Positions 37,410 through 47,327 of a DNA stretch of 64,000 nucleotides are shown in pieces. The translations under genes and the position numbers were made by a program. The notes below the pieces were generated by a model. That model did no database searches and was not told the origin of the DNA. It worked only from the letters and a program-made list of their open reading frames with translations. How positions within the stretch are numbered: the first letter of the stretch is position 1; each line of letters begins with the position of its first letter. The DNA comes from Methyloprofundus sedimenti. GTDB lineage: Bacteria; Pseudomonadota; Gammaproteobacteria; Methylococcales; Methylomonadaceae. The DNA lies in the NCBI RefSeq assembly GCF_002072955.1, contig NZ_LPUF01000001.1:281001-345000 (forward strand). Reading direction: 5' to 3'.

Positions 37410-38786
37410 TCAAGTCATTTGTGGTAGTACTGCGAAGCCAGTACCGAGCTTGCGATGGTATGGCGAAGCGGTACGGACGCAGGACGAACGCGGGCCGCCG
37501 AAGGCATAGACGCCACGCAATTTTTCGCTGCGGAGACCGGACGGACCCCGTCGCAGCTTTCGCGAAAAATAGTGGAGCGCTGAGATGCTCGCAAGTTCAA
37601 TGTAATCTCGGTCATGACGCAACATAGACCAGATGACTCGTGATATATGTCGCCCCAATGCCCGAACGGCGTTGTTGTGCGTCTTTCCTTCGGAACGTTT
37701 TTTATCATAGTAAGCGCGAGATTCAGGCACATAAGCCATGTGACGACAAACTGCGGTCATCATCGCTTTACGAGCTCGGGTATTGACGTGTTTAGGTGAT
37801 TTAGTTCCTTGGTAGCCTCCAGATTGGTTGTCCAGAGGTGCCATGCCGATATAGATTGAAAAGCTACTCTGTTTCGGAAAGCGGTCTGTAGTACCGATTT
37901 CACCCGCCAATTCGGCACTACAGACCAAACCAAAGCCAGGAATCGAATCAATGTGCTGAGCATATGCAGACTTTTGAATCTGTGAGTCGATTTTTGCATC
38001 CATGGTTTTAATTGATGCCATCAAGGCTAACAAGCGGCGTGCATCCTCTTGGATCATCGGGCCGACTTCTTCGATTTCATTAGAAAATTCTGCCTGTTTC
38101 TGCCAGTCAAGAATGAGGTTGAGATATTTCCGGCCAACCCCTTGAATGGCAAGCAGGCTTTTGGTTTGTAGTCGCATTAATTTTGTCAAATCATCGCGAC
38201 AAGTTAGAAAGTGCAGAAACCATAGATTATCAATACTTCCTGTCATATCCAAAAGCGTCGGGCAGGTGGCTTGCAGGTCAGGCTGTATACGGTTTTGCAG
38301 AGCAACCTTTTCATTGATCAACTGACGTCGCCGCCGTGTCAGACGCTTTAACCGACGATTGGCATCGGGTACCGGTAGCACTGCCTGCAGAACACCTTTA
38401 GCGAGCGGCAAATGATCCTGAAGTTGAAACAACTCAAGCATTTTGTGAGTATCAACCAAATCAGATTTTGCGGGTGCGGGAAAGATCTCTTTAAACCGGG
38501 CGAGCTTGAGGTTGTTGACGTTGTAAAGCTGATAGCCGTGGCTCTGAATCTGGCTATCCAATGGTCGAGCCCAGCCATTGTAACCTTCCATAGCAACGTC
38601 TACAGGTCGGTTGTATAAATACTCTTGCAGCTCAATACGGCTAAAAAAATACTGAAACCCTGCTGGTGTATGCGTAATCGAAAATTCATCCAGAATCCCT
38701 CCCTCAGAAAGGCCAATAGCCACATAATGTTCGTGACTACCGATATCAACTGCAACTTGTAAATGGGCTAAATTATGAATGTTCAT
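37410..38786 (-). CDS. IS110-family transposase
   Basis: DEDD (RuvC-like) recombinase of 458 codons. The N-terminal catalytic residues lie in VAVDIGSHEHYVAIG (Asp), AMEGYNGW (Glu) and PAKSDLVDTHKML (Asp pair). The C-terminal Tnp domain has DSIPGFGLVCSAELAGEI, then FSIYIGMAPLDNQSGG with the serine typical of the family. Recognisable homology ends near RHDRDYIEL; the last 40-50 residues read past the probable element end (37540) into flanking DNA. The start is ATG at 38786 with GGAGG upstream. IS110 enzymes act with a bridge RNA. Confidence 0.88.
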   Translation of the reverse strand: MNIHNLAHLQVAVDIGSHEHYVAIGLSEGGILDEFSITHTPAGFQYFFSRIELQEYLYNRPVDVAMEGYNGWARPLDSQIQSHGYQLYNVNNLKLARFKEIFPAPAKSDLVDTHKMLELFQLQDHLPLAKGVLQAVLPVPDANRRLKRLTRRRRQLINEKVALQNRIQPDLQATCPTLLDMTGSIDNLWFLHFLTCRDDLTKLMRLQTKSLLAIQGVGRKYLNLILDWQKQAEFSNEIEEVGPMIQEDARRLLALMASIKTMDAKIDSQIQKSAYAQHIDSIPGFGLVCSAELAGEIGTTDRFPKQSSFSIYIGMAPLDNQSGGYQGTKSPKHVNTRARKAMMTAVCRHMAYVPESRAYYDKKRSEGKTHNNAVRALGRHISRVIWSMLRHDRDYIELASISALHYFSRKLRRGPSGLRSEKLRGVYAFGGPRSSCVRTASPYHRKLGTGFAVLPQMT

Positions 38787-38985
38787 GACGGCCTCCATAG
38801 GTCAACGTTAACAGTGGATACAACACCATCCTGCGTCTCGTCTACTTAGTAGAGCCACAAATGACCCCAAAAAAAGCCACATGAAATCACTCGGCACCAT
38901 CCCAATAAAGACGTCTCGGACGGCGCAAGTGGCGGGGGCGGCATTTCAAGTTCGAGCCGTTACCCTAAAGTACGACGGACCCCGT
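37540..38985 (-). mobile_element. IS110-family element (probable limits)
   Basis: Limits are proposed from a perfect 12-bp direct repeat, GACGGACCCCGT, at 37540-37551 and 38974-38985 around the transposase. About 1.45 kb is the normal size for IS110 elements, which have no inverted repeats. The non-coding stretch upstream of the transposase (38787-38973) is where IS110-group elements encode bridge RNA. Confidence 0.6.
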
Positions 38986-39499
38986 GAGCCACACCCCCAC
39001 CAGGTTCAATTTTACACCCCTGGCAAGATGCTCGCCACTTGCTTTGGAGAGAATTTCAGATTGTTGAATAATCGAAAAAAATTCGGCTTGCACTTGCAGA
39101 TATAAATATATAGATAACTTTTCCTATAAACATCATATCTATTACTCACTTGTCATTTCTCTCCATAATTCTATAGTAGACCCTCTATTTTTTCGGTACT
39201 GGTCATTTTTAATGCATAATATTTTTCTTGGTCACTCAGTTGGATCTTTTTTGCGAGTGCGACTGCCAGTAAAATAAAGTCCAGAAATAACAGGGGTTAC
39301 CCTCGTAAGGAATAAATAATATAGTTTCTTAACGGGGGGCACCTATAAAATATAATGGTAGATTTCCGTCTTTCCCATGAAAGAAGAACTCTTCTAAAAT
39401 GATGAGTAGCAGCTTACAAGCTTCATCATATTTGTTCTATATTTTGAGCAATTTCTCATCATTCATATTGGTATTACTATTAGATTGATTGAAGTGCAG
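38787..39499 (-). other. IS110 non-coding end (bridge RNA candidate region) and AT-rich gap
   Basis: From 38787 to about 38985 the sequence is GC-rich with small palindromes (TCTACTTAGTAGA at 38841-38853), suitable for a structured RNA. Beyond 39060 the DNA is AT-rich, with no recognisable gene up to the end of trkH. One unannotated frame (39171-39293, minus) could give a 40-residue peptide with a hydrophobic start but has no ATG. Confidence 0.4.
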
Positions 39500-40954
39500 T
39501 TAATAGCGCCAATAGCGAGGTGATAACAATACCAGAATGGTGAAAATCTCCAGACGGCCAAGTAACATAGCGAAACACCCCAACCATTTGACCGGATCAG
39601 AAACGGTTATGAAACTCACTGCAACTTCACCAAGCCCTGGGCCTACGTTGTTGATGCAGGCTGCGACTGCGGCAAAGGCGGATACCTGATCGAGGCCAAA
39701 CTCCATCATCAGTAACATGATGATGACAAAGGCGACAACATACAGTGAGAAAAATCCCCAAACCGCTTCGATAATGTTTTCTGGCTGCACTTCATTATTC
39801 ACCTTTACTGGGATATATGCGTCCGGGTGTATCAACCGTTTGATTTCTCTTTCTCCCTGTTTGTAGAGGAATATGACTCGAATGACTTTCAATCCGCCGG
39901 CTGTCGAGCCCGCACAGCCGCCGATGAAACCGGCAAACACCAACAAAACCGGAACGACGCCCGGCCACAGATAAAAATCGGTGGTAATGAATCCAGATGT
40001 GGTCATGAAGGAAACGGTTTGAAATAGGCCGTGCCGCATGGCGTCCATCAAAGACAACCCCGTAGTTCCTTTGAAGTAGATATGCGTTCCGACCAGTCCG
40101 CCGCAAATCAATAGCACAGAGATGTAGGTCAATGCTTCGCTGTCCCTGAAATAGCAAGAAATTGATCGTTTTTGCAATGCCACGAAATGCAAGGCGAAAT
40201 TGAGGCCGGATACCATCATGAAGAAAATCGCGATGGACTCTAGAACAGGACTGTTGAAGTAACCGAAGCTGGCGTCATGAGTCGAATAACCGCCGTTGGC
40301 GACGGTCGAAAAGGAATGGGCGATGGCGTCGAACCAATCCATACCGGCGAGTCGATAACAAATTGCACAGACCACAGTGATAAAAAGATAAATGGTCCAT
40401 AATGCCTTGGCGGTCTCGGTAATGCGTGGCTTCAATTTCGCATCCTTGACCGGTCCCGGCACCTCCGCCCGATATAACTGCATGCCGCCGATACCGAGGA
40501 TGGGTAGAACGGCCAACGCCAACACAATGACGCCCATACCGCCCAGCCATTGCAATTGTTGCCGGTAAAACAGGATCGATGGTGGCAATTGGTCTAACCC
40601 TTCCAGTACTGTGGCGCCTGTGGTGGTAAAACCGGAAACCGATTCGAATACAGCATCTGTAAAACTCATATTCGGGGTATCGGCTAGCTGAAAGGGAACC
40701 GACCCAATGGTGCCCAGAATCATCCAATAAAAGGCCACAATTAAAAAACCGTCCCGGTGGCAGAATGGATGCTTTTCTTTGCGTAATGGAAACCATAGCA
40801 ACAAACCGATTGTCAGAATGATTAAAAAACTTTGCCAAAATAAATGTTCATTATCATCATGAAAAATGAACGAAACTAGCAACGGCGTGAACATCGTGAA
40901 ACTAAACAAGATCAGTAATAGGCCGATGCTTCTGAGGACGACTTTAGCTTGCAT
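39500..40954 (-). CDS. trkH: Trk potassium uptake system membrane subunit TrkH
   Basis: K+-translocating subunit of 484 residues built of four M-P-M repeats. Selectivity-filter stretches are visible: SGFTTTGATVL, FSTVANGGYST, VSFMTTSGFITTD and CINNVGPGLGEV. It partners with TrkA, encoded 20 bases upstream in the same operon. Located inside the mobile island between IS110 and IS3 debris. Confidence 0.93.
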   Translation of the reverse strand: MQAKVVLRSIGLLLILFSFTMFTPLLVSFIFHDDNEHLFWQSFLIILTIGLLLWFPLRKEKHPFCHRDGFLIVAFYWMILGTIGSVPFQLADTPNMSFTDAVFESVSGFTTTGATVLEGLDQLPPSILFYRQQLQWLGGMGVIVLALAVLPILGIGGMQLYRAEVPGPVKDAKLKPRITETAKALWTIYLFITVVCAICYRLAGMDWFDAIAHSFSTVANGGYSTHDASFGYFNSPVLESIAIFFMMVSGLNFALHFVALQKRSISCYFRDSEALTYISVLLICGGLVGTHIYFKGTTGLSLMDAMRHGLFQTVSFMTTSGFITTDFYLWPGVVPVLLVFAGFIGGCAGSTAGGLKVIRVIFLYKQGEREIKRLIHPDAYIPVKVNNEVQPENIIEAVWGFFSLYVVAFVIIMLLMMEFGLDQVSAFAAVAACINNVGPGLGEVAVSFITVSDPVKWLGCFAMLLGRLEIFTILVLLSPRYWRY

Positions 40955-40974
40955 AAGAATAGTGTAATTTCGTA

Positions 40975-42336
40975 TTAGAGACGTTGAAAATAGCCTTCAA
41001 TATATTTAATCAACATTTTATCGAGCGCGAACATGACGATGTGGTCGCTTTCTTCGAAAACGGTATCATGATGAATAGGGATTATCTTTCCGAGCCGGAT
41101 TAACGAACCAAGCACTACGCCTTCGGGTAGCTTCACCTGTTCTACTGTCAGGCCGACCACGGAGCGCATCGCGCCGTCTTTGTGGGCGACCGCCTCCAAT
41201 GCTTCGGCGGTTCCGCCGCACAGCGAACTGACTCGTGCGACATCGCCTTTGCGTACATGTTTCAGAATACTGCCCAAGGTTTCTTGATTCGGCAGAACGA
41301 CGACATCGATATTGGTTTCTTCGACCAGCTTAACGTAAGCGCTATGATTGAGCAGACAAATGGCTTTTTTGGCGCCCAGTTTTTTTGCTAAGGCGGCTGA
41401 AATGATGTTTGCGCCGTCATTATTGGTCACCGCGCAAAACAAATCGGTTTTTTCGATCATTTCATCCAACAGAAGATTCTCATCGGTGCTGTCACCGTGC
41501 AGCAAGGTGGTCTTTTTCAGATCGACCGAGATGTTCTTGATGCGATTAAGATCCTGTTCGATGACTTTGACTTGATGCTCGTTCTCCAAAGCCATAGCCA
41601 AGCGCTTGCCGACATGTCCTCCACCGGCGATCATGACGGTTTTGATAGGCTCTTCCAAAGTATGGAGTTCGGTTAGCACTTTACGAATTTTCTCTCTGGG
41701 AGAAACGAAGAAGACCTCATCACCTTCTTTAATGATGGCTTCACCATTGACCAATATCGGTTCACCTTCCCTGAATATTGCGACAACGCGAATTTTTCCG
41801 CTGGTCAATCGCTCCTTCAGATCCTTGATTCGTCTTTCTGTCAGAAAGCCTTGTGTAGCCGCTTTGATCGAGAACAGTCTGACCATGCCATTGGCGAAGG
41901 AAGAGATATGTTTAACACCCGGAAACTTGATCAGGTTATGAATGGCTTGCATCACGATCTGTTCGGGACTGATCACAATGTCAATGGGAATGCCGCCGGG
42001 ACGAAACAACTCAGGATGCTTTAGATAGTCAATTGCTCTGACTCTGGCAATGGTTTTCGGTTTGCTATAGAGTGTATTGATGATCTGGCAGGCGAGCATA
42101 TTGGTTTCGTCCTGATCCGTGACGGCTATGACGATATCAGCATTTTGCACACCGGCTTGTTCCAATATACTGGGATGGCCGGCATTGCCCGTTACCGTGG
42201 CGATATCCAAACGCTCTTTCAGGTTAGCTAGCAAATGAGTTTTGGTATCTATTACGACAATATCATTTTCTTCACTGGCTAATGCGGTGGCAACAGATGA
42301 ACCAGTCACTCCGGCCCCTAATATAACAATTTTCAT
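40975..42336 (-). CDS. trkA: Trk potassium uptake regulator TrkA
   Basis: Peripheral NAD(H)/nucleotide-binding gating protein of the Trk system; 453 residues with two Rossmann/RCK-N domains (MKIVILGAGVTGSSVATALA at 1-20 and TVMIAGGGHVGKRLAMALE near 233) each followed by an RCK-C domain. First gene of the trkA-trkH operon. The start codon fits the conserved N-terminus exactly. Confidence 0.94.
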   Translation of the reverse strand: MKIVILGAGVTGSSVATALASEENDIVVIDTKTHLLANLKERLDIATVTGNAGHPSILEQAGVQNADIVIAVTDQDETNMLACQIINTLYSKPKTIARVRAIDYLKHPELFRPGGIPIDIVISPEQIVMQAIHNLIKFPGVKHISSFANGMVRLFSIKAATQGFLTERRIKDLKERLTSGKIRVVAIFREGEPILVNGEAIIKEGDEVFFVSPREKIRKVLTELHTLEEPIKTVMIAGGGHVGKRLAMALENEHQVKVIEQDLNRIKNISVDLKKTTLLHGDSTDENLLLDEMIEKTDLFCAVTNNDGANIISAALAKKLGAKKAICLLNHSAYVKLVEETNIDVVVLPNQETLGSILKHVRKGDVARVSSLCGGTAEALEAVAHKDGAMRSVVGLTVEQVKLPEGVVLGSLIRLGKIIPIHHDTVFEESDHIVMFALDKMLIKYIEGYFQRL

Positions 42337-43124
42337 TTCTCGTAATTATGATGTAAGTGTTTTGATAAAAAAATAGTTGACACCCTCATTAGCGGCCTCT
42401 GGCATAATTAAAGCGACTAGAGCAACATAAAAAGGGATAGCAACATAAACCTTAAAAGTCCGCACCGCATAGAAATTAATTCGCAATTCATTCGTTTTTT
42501 TTCTTTGATTTTCTAAACACTAGTTCGCTGACGGTTCCCCTCGACAGAAAATATACGTTGTGCAAAATTGATGGAATTCGTATTTGTTGACTTTCATGAA
42601 ATAGTTATAAATCCCGCAAGCAAGTAATAAGGATTGTTGAAGATCTTCTTGGGTGCTAATGATTTAGCATCGATAGTCTGATCTATGAAATAAAACAAAA
42701 ATCACTCGTAAAGAAAAATAAACCAAAATAAACGCACGAAATTTTCTATAGTCGGATATAAACAGCCTAGAAATGAGATCTGTGCATGAAAGTATTTCAA
42801 TACCTTCTTCATTTTTTGAAAGGGATGTCGCAAAAGGGCATACGAACTTTCTACCAAGTGCGTGCTGAATGAGTAGCAACTATAGCAAGTGTAGAGAATA
42901 TGGTCGTAAAATTCCTACAATGTCTGGTTGGATATGTATAAAAAAAACGTAAAATTATGCTAGCTATTAAACTGATGCGTATTTTTTATGCCCGGAACAC
43001 ACAGATTAATTATCCCTGACTTGGACAGGAGGTAACTTCAAGTACGGTCAGCTAAACAACTGCATCGAGTGTTCGTGCGGTAAGCACACGATACCAATTA
43101 TTCCAAATAGTGCTCATCAGTTCT
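42337..43124. other. Gap between trkA and IS3 debris; no gene seen
   Basis: About 790 bases of AT-rich DNA. The trkA promoter should lie at its left end. A 71-codon frame at 42664-42879 (minus) has no recognisable domain and poor coding character. I see no repeats. Confidence 0.45.
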
Positions 43125-43310
43125 TTAAGCTGACTTCTTCGGTTTTGAATATTTACCTACCCAAGTTTGTAATGTATAAACATTCTGACTTAAATCTCTG
43201 GCTGTTGCTGCAATAGGTTGGTCAGATTCATTCGCCAGTTTAACGGCTGGTTCTTTAAACCCTGATGTATAGGTATTTTGTTTTTTAGCTTGTTCGCTCA
43301 TTTTAGACAC
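43125..43310 (-). pseudogene. Truncated IS3-family OrfA
   Basis: Sixty-one codons with YTSGFKEPAVKLANESDQPIA and ARDLSQNVYTLQTWVGKY, the helix-turn-helix half of an IS3-type OrfA. The coiled-coil half and OrfB are missing. It differs from the intact copy near 35.6 kb, so it represents another element. Confidence 0.65.
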
Positions 43311-43577
43311 ACTTATTTTCTTTATCAGTATTTTAAGTTGTGTGTTCTGTTTAGTGTAGCCACTTCAGGGTCCAGTGGCTACTGTTTCACGGATTTTCAG
43401 AAAGTAGGGCTGACAATGAATGCCTTGATTGGCATAGGCACATTGGTCGTATTGGTTGTCGGTTGGCCGATTTATCGATAGTTTTACCAAAATTGACGGA
43501 CGATAATGGAGCCACTATGCACCGGTAAAAGCCTTATCATGCTATCTTTCCTGATTCTGTGATTATCTCTTTCTGTG

Positions 43578-44270
43578 CTATTGACTATGCTCGTTAAAAA
43601 CCAGGCGATAACCGACACCCGCTTCAGTCTTAATATATTTAGGTTCGGATGGGTCGTCTCCAATTTTCTGACGTAAATGACTAACAATAATGCGTAAATA
43701 ATGGGTGTTTTCCAGATGGGATGGCCCCCAGATTTCCTTGAGCAGGTGAGTTTGAGTGATGACACAGTTTGGGGCTTTGGCCAAGAGAGACAAGACCGCA
43801 TACTCTTTGGGTGTTAAATCTATTTTATGACCGCGCACTGCGACTAAACGTTTCGTCAAGTCGATCTGTAAATAACCGTCATCCAAGATCGAAAAGGCTA
43901 TGGGCCGGTGATGATCTCGAATATTAGCCCGTACTCGGGCGAGAAACTCTTCTATGCTGAAGGGTTTGGTTACATAATCTTGAGCGCCGAAATCGAGAGC
44001 CATCACTTTTTCTTTTTCGCTGCTGCGGACTGACAATACAATCACGGGAGTGGTGGACCATCCGCGCAGTTGCGCAAGTACTTGATGACCATCCATGTCT
44101 GGTAGACCTAAATCGAGAACGACCAGATCGGGTTGTTGACGGGCGAGCAATGCTAGTCCTTTCTCGCCTGATTCGGTATCGATCACGTCATAGCCGTCAC
44201 TTTTCAGTGCAATACGCAGCATACGACGGATCTGTGGTTCGTCATCGATAACAAGAATCTTCGGGCTCAT
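43578..44270 (-). CDS. kdpE: KdpE response regulator
   Basis: OmpR-family regulator (230 residues), normally activating the kdpFABC potassium-ATPase operon at low K+. The receiver has D9 and D10 (VIDDEPQ), phospho-acceptor in VVLDLGLPDMDG and K in YVTKPFSIEEF. The winged helix has LTPKEYAVLSLLAKAPN and the typical end TEAGVGYRLVF. It overlaps kdpD by four bases. No kdpFABC is seen in the window, so its target is either elsewhere or different. Confidence 0.88.
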   Translation of the reverse strand: MSPKILVIDDEPQIRRMLRIALKSDGYDVIDTESGEKGLALLARQQPDLVVLDLGLPDMDGHQVLAQLRGWSTTPVIVLSVRSSEKEKVMALDFGAQDYVTKPFSIEEFLARVRANIRDHHRPIAFSILDDGYLQIDLTKRLVAVRGHKIDLTPKEYAVLSLLAKAPNCVITQTHLLKEIWGPSHLENTHYLRIIVSHLRQKIGDDPSEPKYIKTEAGVGYRLVFNEHSQ

Positions 44271-46972
44271 GAGTTAATTGTTTTTATGGGGTTGTTGGTC
44301 TCGGACACAATAGGATAATCAATTGGCAGTTCCACCACAATTCGCGTGCCTTTATGATCCATACCAGCCATCGCCTTGACCGAACCGCCATGAGCGCCAA
44401 CCATGCCTCGACAGATAGCCAAACCCAGACCTGTGCTTGGTTTTTTCCGGTCGCCATCGGACACCACATAAAACATATCGAAGATTTTCTCTCTGAAAGG
44501 CTCTGGTACACCAGGGCCTTGGTCTTCCACATTGATTAAACAGGTTTTGTTTTTGACGCTAACCGTGATTTTTATCGTTTCTTCGGGCGGAGAAAATTTA
44601 GCTGCATTTTCGAGTATATTGAACAAGGCTTGTTCTATCAATGCAGCATGGACGAAAAGCAAAGGTAATGGAGGATTTTCACGGTATTCCGTTTTAACTG
44701 TCGGAAAGCTGCGTTTCAGTCGTATGATAGCGCTCCCGATAATGTCGGTCACAGACGCCCAATCACGTTCGATTTTTAGCGAGCCATGCCCTAGACGGGT
44801 CATGTCCAACAGATTTTGAATATAACTATCTAGACGACGGCTTTCTGACAATATAGTGTCGACCAGTTCTAGTCGGTCTTCAGTATTTAATTGTTTGTCC
44901 AGTAAACGCATACTCTCGGCGGCCCCCATCATCGCCGCCAAGGGTGATTTTAGATCGTGAGAGACAGATGATAAAAGTGCGGATCTCAATTGCTCGATTT
45001 TGGTTTTGACTCGGGCGGATTCTAATTCACTGACCAATTGTATCCTTCGCCAGGTATCAGCGGCTTGCTGTATCATAGTTTGGATCAACTCTTTATCATG
45101 AGACCTTAGCCCGGACACCTTGCTATCTAGGCGCAGGATAACGGCAGCGATGGTCTCGCCATCTTTTGTAATAGGAAAAACTGTCCAGGCTGATTTTGTT
45201 ACCGTATCGGTGAAACGTCCGGAAGGCTCTGCATGATGTAGGGTCCATTCGATCGCCGAAAAGTCGATCGGTTGGAACTCGACAGGAGGGTGCGGATAAA
45301 TTGTATGGTTTTTGTGTTCCGTGGGCATGACAATACAGCATTCGGCCTGCATTATATTATGCAATTTTTTAACCAATGCATTCCATACTGCCTTAGAGTC
45401 TTCAGCGACCGATAGCTCTTGCCCAAGCAAGCGCATGGACTCTGAATAACGGTTAGCTTCGCGTAAGAGTATAAATTGACGACGAATACGCGAAGCAGCA
45501 GGACCGCTAAATAGCGCAATCATAAATAGAAAAACCAGTGTGTATAATTCATCTTGTCGATCGACCGCCAAACTGTGGCGAGGTTCAGTCAAAAAGAAAT
45601 TGAAGCTCAGGAAGGACAGGATCGATGCGAGTATCGCTGGCACCGAGCCGTGCTTAAGTCCTGTGATCATGACAGCCAAGACATAAAGCATAACCAAGTT
45701 AGCATTACTAAGCCAGTACTCTAGGGGAATGGCCAGTAGCGTGGCAAATAACACTGCGAAAATGCTGAAAACATGGCCGAATTTGTTACCCCAGATACAG
45801 ATGTTCGAATCCTCGACGCGCTTTACATCGACGGATGAAGGTTTTTTTCGGAAAACCGATACCTCGATCGGCAACCCGGATTCTATCAATCGTTGATAAA
45901 GATTTTTACGCCAAGGAAAAAACTTATGACGTTTTCCTGCTCCCACCAACACCGTATTAATCCGTTGTTCCGTAATAAAAGGGAGAATTGTTTGAAAAGT
46001 GTTGGGGCCACGAAGCGTTTCCGTCTTTGCCCCAAGGTTTTTGGCTAACGAAAAAGCCGCTTGCAAACGAGCGGAATCTTTTTGATACCGAGGTTGCCCG
46101 GTATCTACCCAGACTACTAACCATGGAATTTGCCTGCGATCGGCAATTTGTCGACCGAGACGAATCAAATACTTCTGGTCGCGTCGGTGGCTGATTAAAA
46201 CCAATAATTTCTCGTAAATAACAAAATCAAGAATATTGTCCTTGTTTTGAAGTTCCGATTTAAGATGGGCGTCCGAACGCTCGGTCACTTCACGTATCGC
46301 TAGTTCGCGTAACGCCGTTAGACTAGATGGCAAGAAAAAATTCTTTCCAGTAGGAAGTAGGAATTCGGGCAAAGATACTTTGCCGTTTCGAAACCGTTCA
46401 AGCAGTGTCTTGGTAGGGGGGGCGATGAGTATCAAGTCATCGGCGTTATCGATGATTTGATTGGGTACGGTTTCATCGATACGTACACCGGTCATTTGTA
46501 AAACGGTGTCACTAAGGCTAGCGAGATTGTAAATATTAAGAGTCGTGTAAACATCGACACCGGCCGTTAATAATTCGGCAATATCCTGATGGCGCCATCT
46601 ATGCCGTCCGCCAGGCAAATTACTGTGCGCCAGTTCATCAATCAGAATTAGTTGTGGTCGACGTCTGATAGCTTCGTCGAGATCAAATTCTTCTAATTCA
46701 CGCCCCTGAGAAAGAACAGATTTTTTAGGTAGTACTTTAAAGTTCTCCAACAACAGAGCCGTATCATGTAGTCCATGGGTTTCTACCCAGCCGGCCAATA
46801 CTGATTCACCATTTTTTAATCGTTCTTTTGCTGCGGTAAGCATCGCATAAGTTTTACCGGCACCTGAGGCTGCACCAACAAAAATTTTTAAGTGTCCATG
46901 GTTTGGATGTTTATTGTTATTTAAGAATGGTAAGGTGCCGGGGGAAATCTGACATGAATTATAGCCAATCAT
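44267..46972 (-). CDS. kdpD: KdpD osmosensitive potassium sensor kinase
   Basis: Large membrane histidine kinase, 901 residues, full length. The N-terminal KdpD domain has Walker A GAASGAGKT (33-41) and Walker B LILIDELAHS. A universal-stress-protein-like domain (about 245-370), four membrane helices (about 400-500) and a GAF-like region follow. Then come the phospho-histidine box SSVSHDLKSPLAAMMGA (His near 673) and the ATPase boxes NILENAAKF, EDQGPGVP and GLGLAICRG. The usual NVQHLESLND motif reads NIYNLASLSD here. It senses K+ and ionic strength in model bacteria. It is four bases downstream of a small membrane-protein gene. Confidence 0.9.
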   Translation of the reverse strand: MIGYNSCQISPGTLPFLNNNKHPNHGHLKIFVGAASGAGKTYAMLTAAKERLKNGESVLAGWVETHGLHDTALLLENFKVLPKKSVLSQGRELEEFDLDEAIRRRPQLILIDELAHSNLPGGRHRWRHQDIAELLTAGVDVYTTLNIYNLASLSDTVLQMTGVRIDETVPNQIIDNADDLILIAPPTKTLLERFRNGKVSLPEFLLPTGKNFFLPSSLTALRELAIREVTERSDAHLKSELQNKDNILDFVIYEKLLVLISHRRDQKYLIRLGRQIADRRQIPWLVVWVDTGQPRYQKDSARLQAAFSLAKNLGAKTETLRGPNTFQTILPFITEQRINTVLVGAGKRHKFFPWRKNLYQRLIESGLPIEVSVFRKKPSSVDVKRVEDSNICIWGNKFGHVFSIFAVLFATLLAIPLEYWLSNANLVMLYVLAVMITGLKHGSVPAILASILSFLSFNFFLTEPRHSLAVDRQDELYTLVFLFMIALFSGPAASRIRRQFILLREANRYSESMRLLGQELSVAEDSKAVWNALVKKLHNIMQAECCIVMPTEHKNHTIYPHPPVEFQPIDFSAIEWTLHHAEPSGRFTDTVTKSAWTVFPITKDGETIAAVILRLDSKVSGLRSHDKELIQTMIQQAADTWRRIQLVSELESARVKTKIEQLRSALLSSVSHDLKSPLAAMMGAAESMRLLDKQLNTEDRLELVDTILSESRRLDSYIQNLLDMTRLGHGSLKIERDWASVTDIIGSAIIRLKRSFPTVKTEYRENPPLPLLFVHAALIEQALFNILENAAKFSPPEETIKITVSVKNKTCLINVEDQGPGVPEPFREKIFDMFYVVSDGDRKKPSTGLGLAICRGMVGAHGGSVKAMAGMDHKGTRIVVELPIDYPIVSETNNPIKTINS

Positions 46973-46976
46973 TTAA

Positions 46977-47327
46977 TTAATTTTTGTTCTTCATATTTAC
47001 CCGCCATCTGCTGTAAGTAATACCGATAGCGAATCCTGTTAGTTTAAAGTAGGTTGTCAAACCAGCCCAAAAAAAACTATTTTCGTCGTATTTCCATAAA
47101 TCATTGTACGGAATTGCCGCCAAGGACGCTAGGCCGGAAAAGATAAAGCCCCACGAAAGACCATATTTCCAAGTTAAGAGGCACGCGGGAATTAGATAAG
47201 GAAAGATCGAGTAAATCGGGAACTGACTATATCGATTAACGAGCGCTAAGAAAAATAGCCACGCTACCATGATTATCAAATCACGTAAAAATTCCTGTTT
47301 GCTACCTGCTAGTCTAAAATATTGCAT
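46977..47327 (-). CDS. Hypothetical membrane protein in the kdpDE operon
   Basis: I do not recognise this 116-residue protein. About three hydrophobic segments are visible (DLIIMVAWLFFLALVN; YLIPACLLTWKYGLSWGFIF; FFWAGLTTYFKLTGFAIGI), ending in a basic tail RWRVNMKNKN. It is separated from kdpD by four bases, so it is probably translated with it. The layout resembles the membrane module of some sensor kinases, hinting at an accessory sensing role; this is inference. Confidence 0.65.
   Translation of the reverse strand: MQYFRLAGSKQEFLRDLIIMVAWLFFLALVNRYSQFPIYSIFPYLIPACLLTWKYGLSWGFIFSGLASLAAIPYNDLWKYDENSFFWAGLTTYFKLTGFAIGITYSRWRVNMKNKN

Noticed and set aside
37285-37627. Plus-strand frames over the intron end and IS110 3' end
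   Set aside because: They translate group II intron domains V-VI and the antisense of the transposase; no protein similarity is visible.
39171-39293. 40-codon minus-strand frame downstream of trkH with a hydrophobic N-terminus
   Set aside because: No ATG, GTG or TTG at a sensible place, and it lies in AT-rich intergenic DNA where such frames occur by chance.
42664-42879. 71-codon minus-strand frame between trkA and IS debris
   Set aside because: No recognisable domain and no supporting context; treated as chance.
43416-43481. 22-codon membrane peptide (MNALIGIGTLVVLVVGWPIYR) as a possible KdpF
   Set aside because: Single hydrophobic stretch only, convergent to kdpDE, no kdpABC follows and no clear ribosome site; similarity to KdpF is not convincing.
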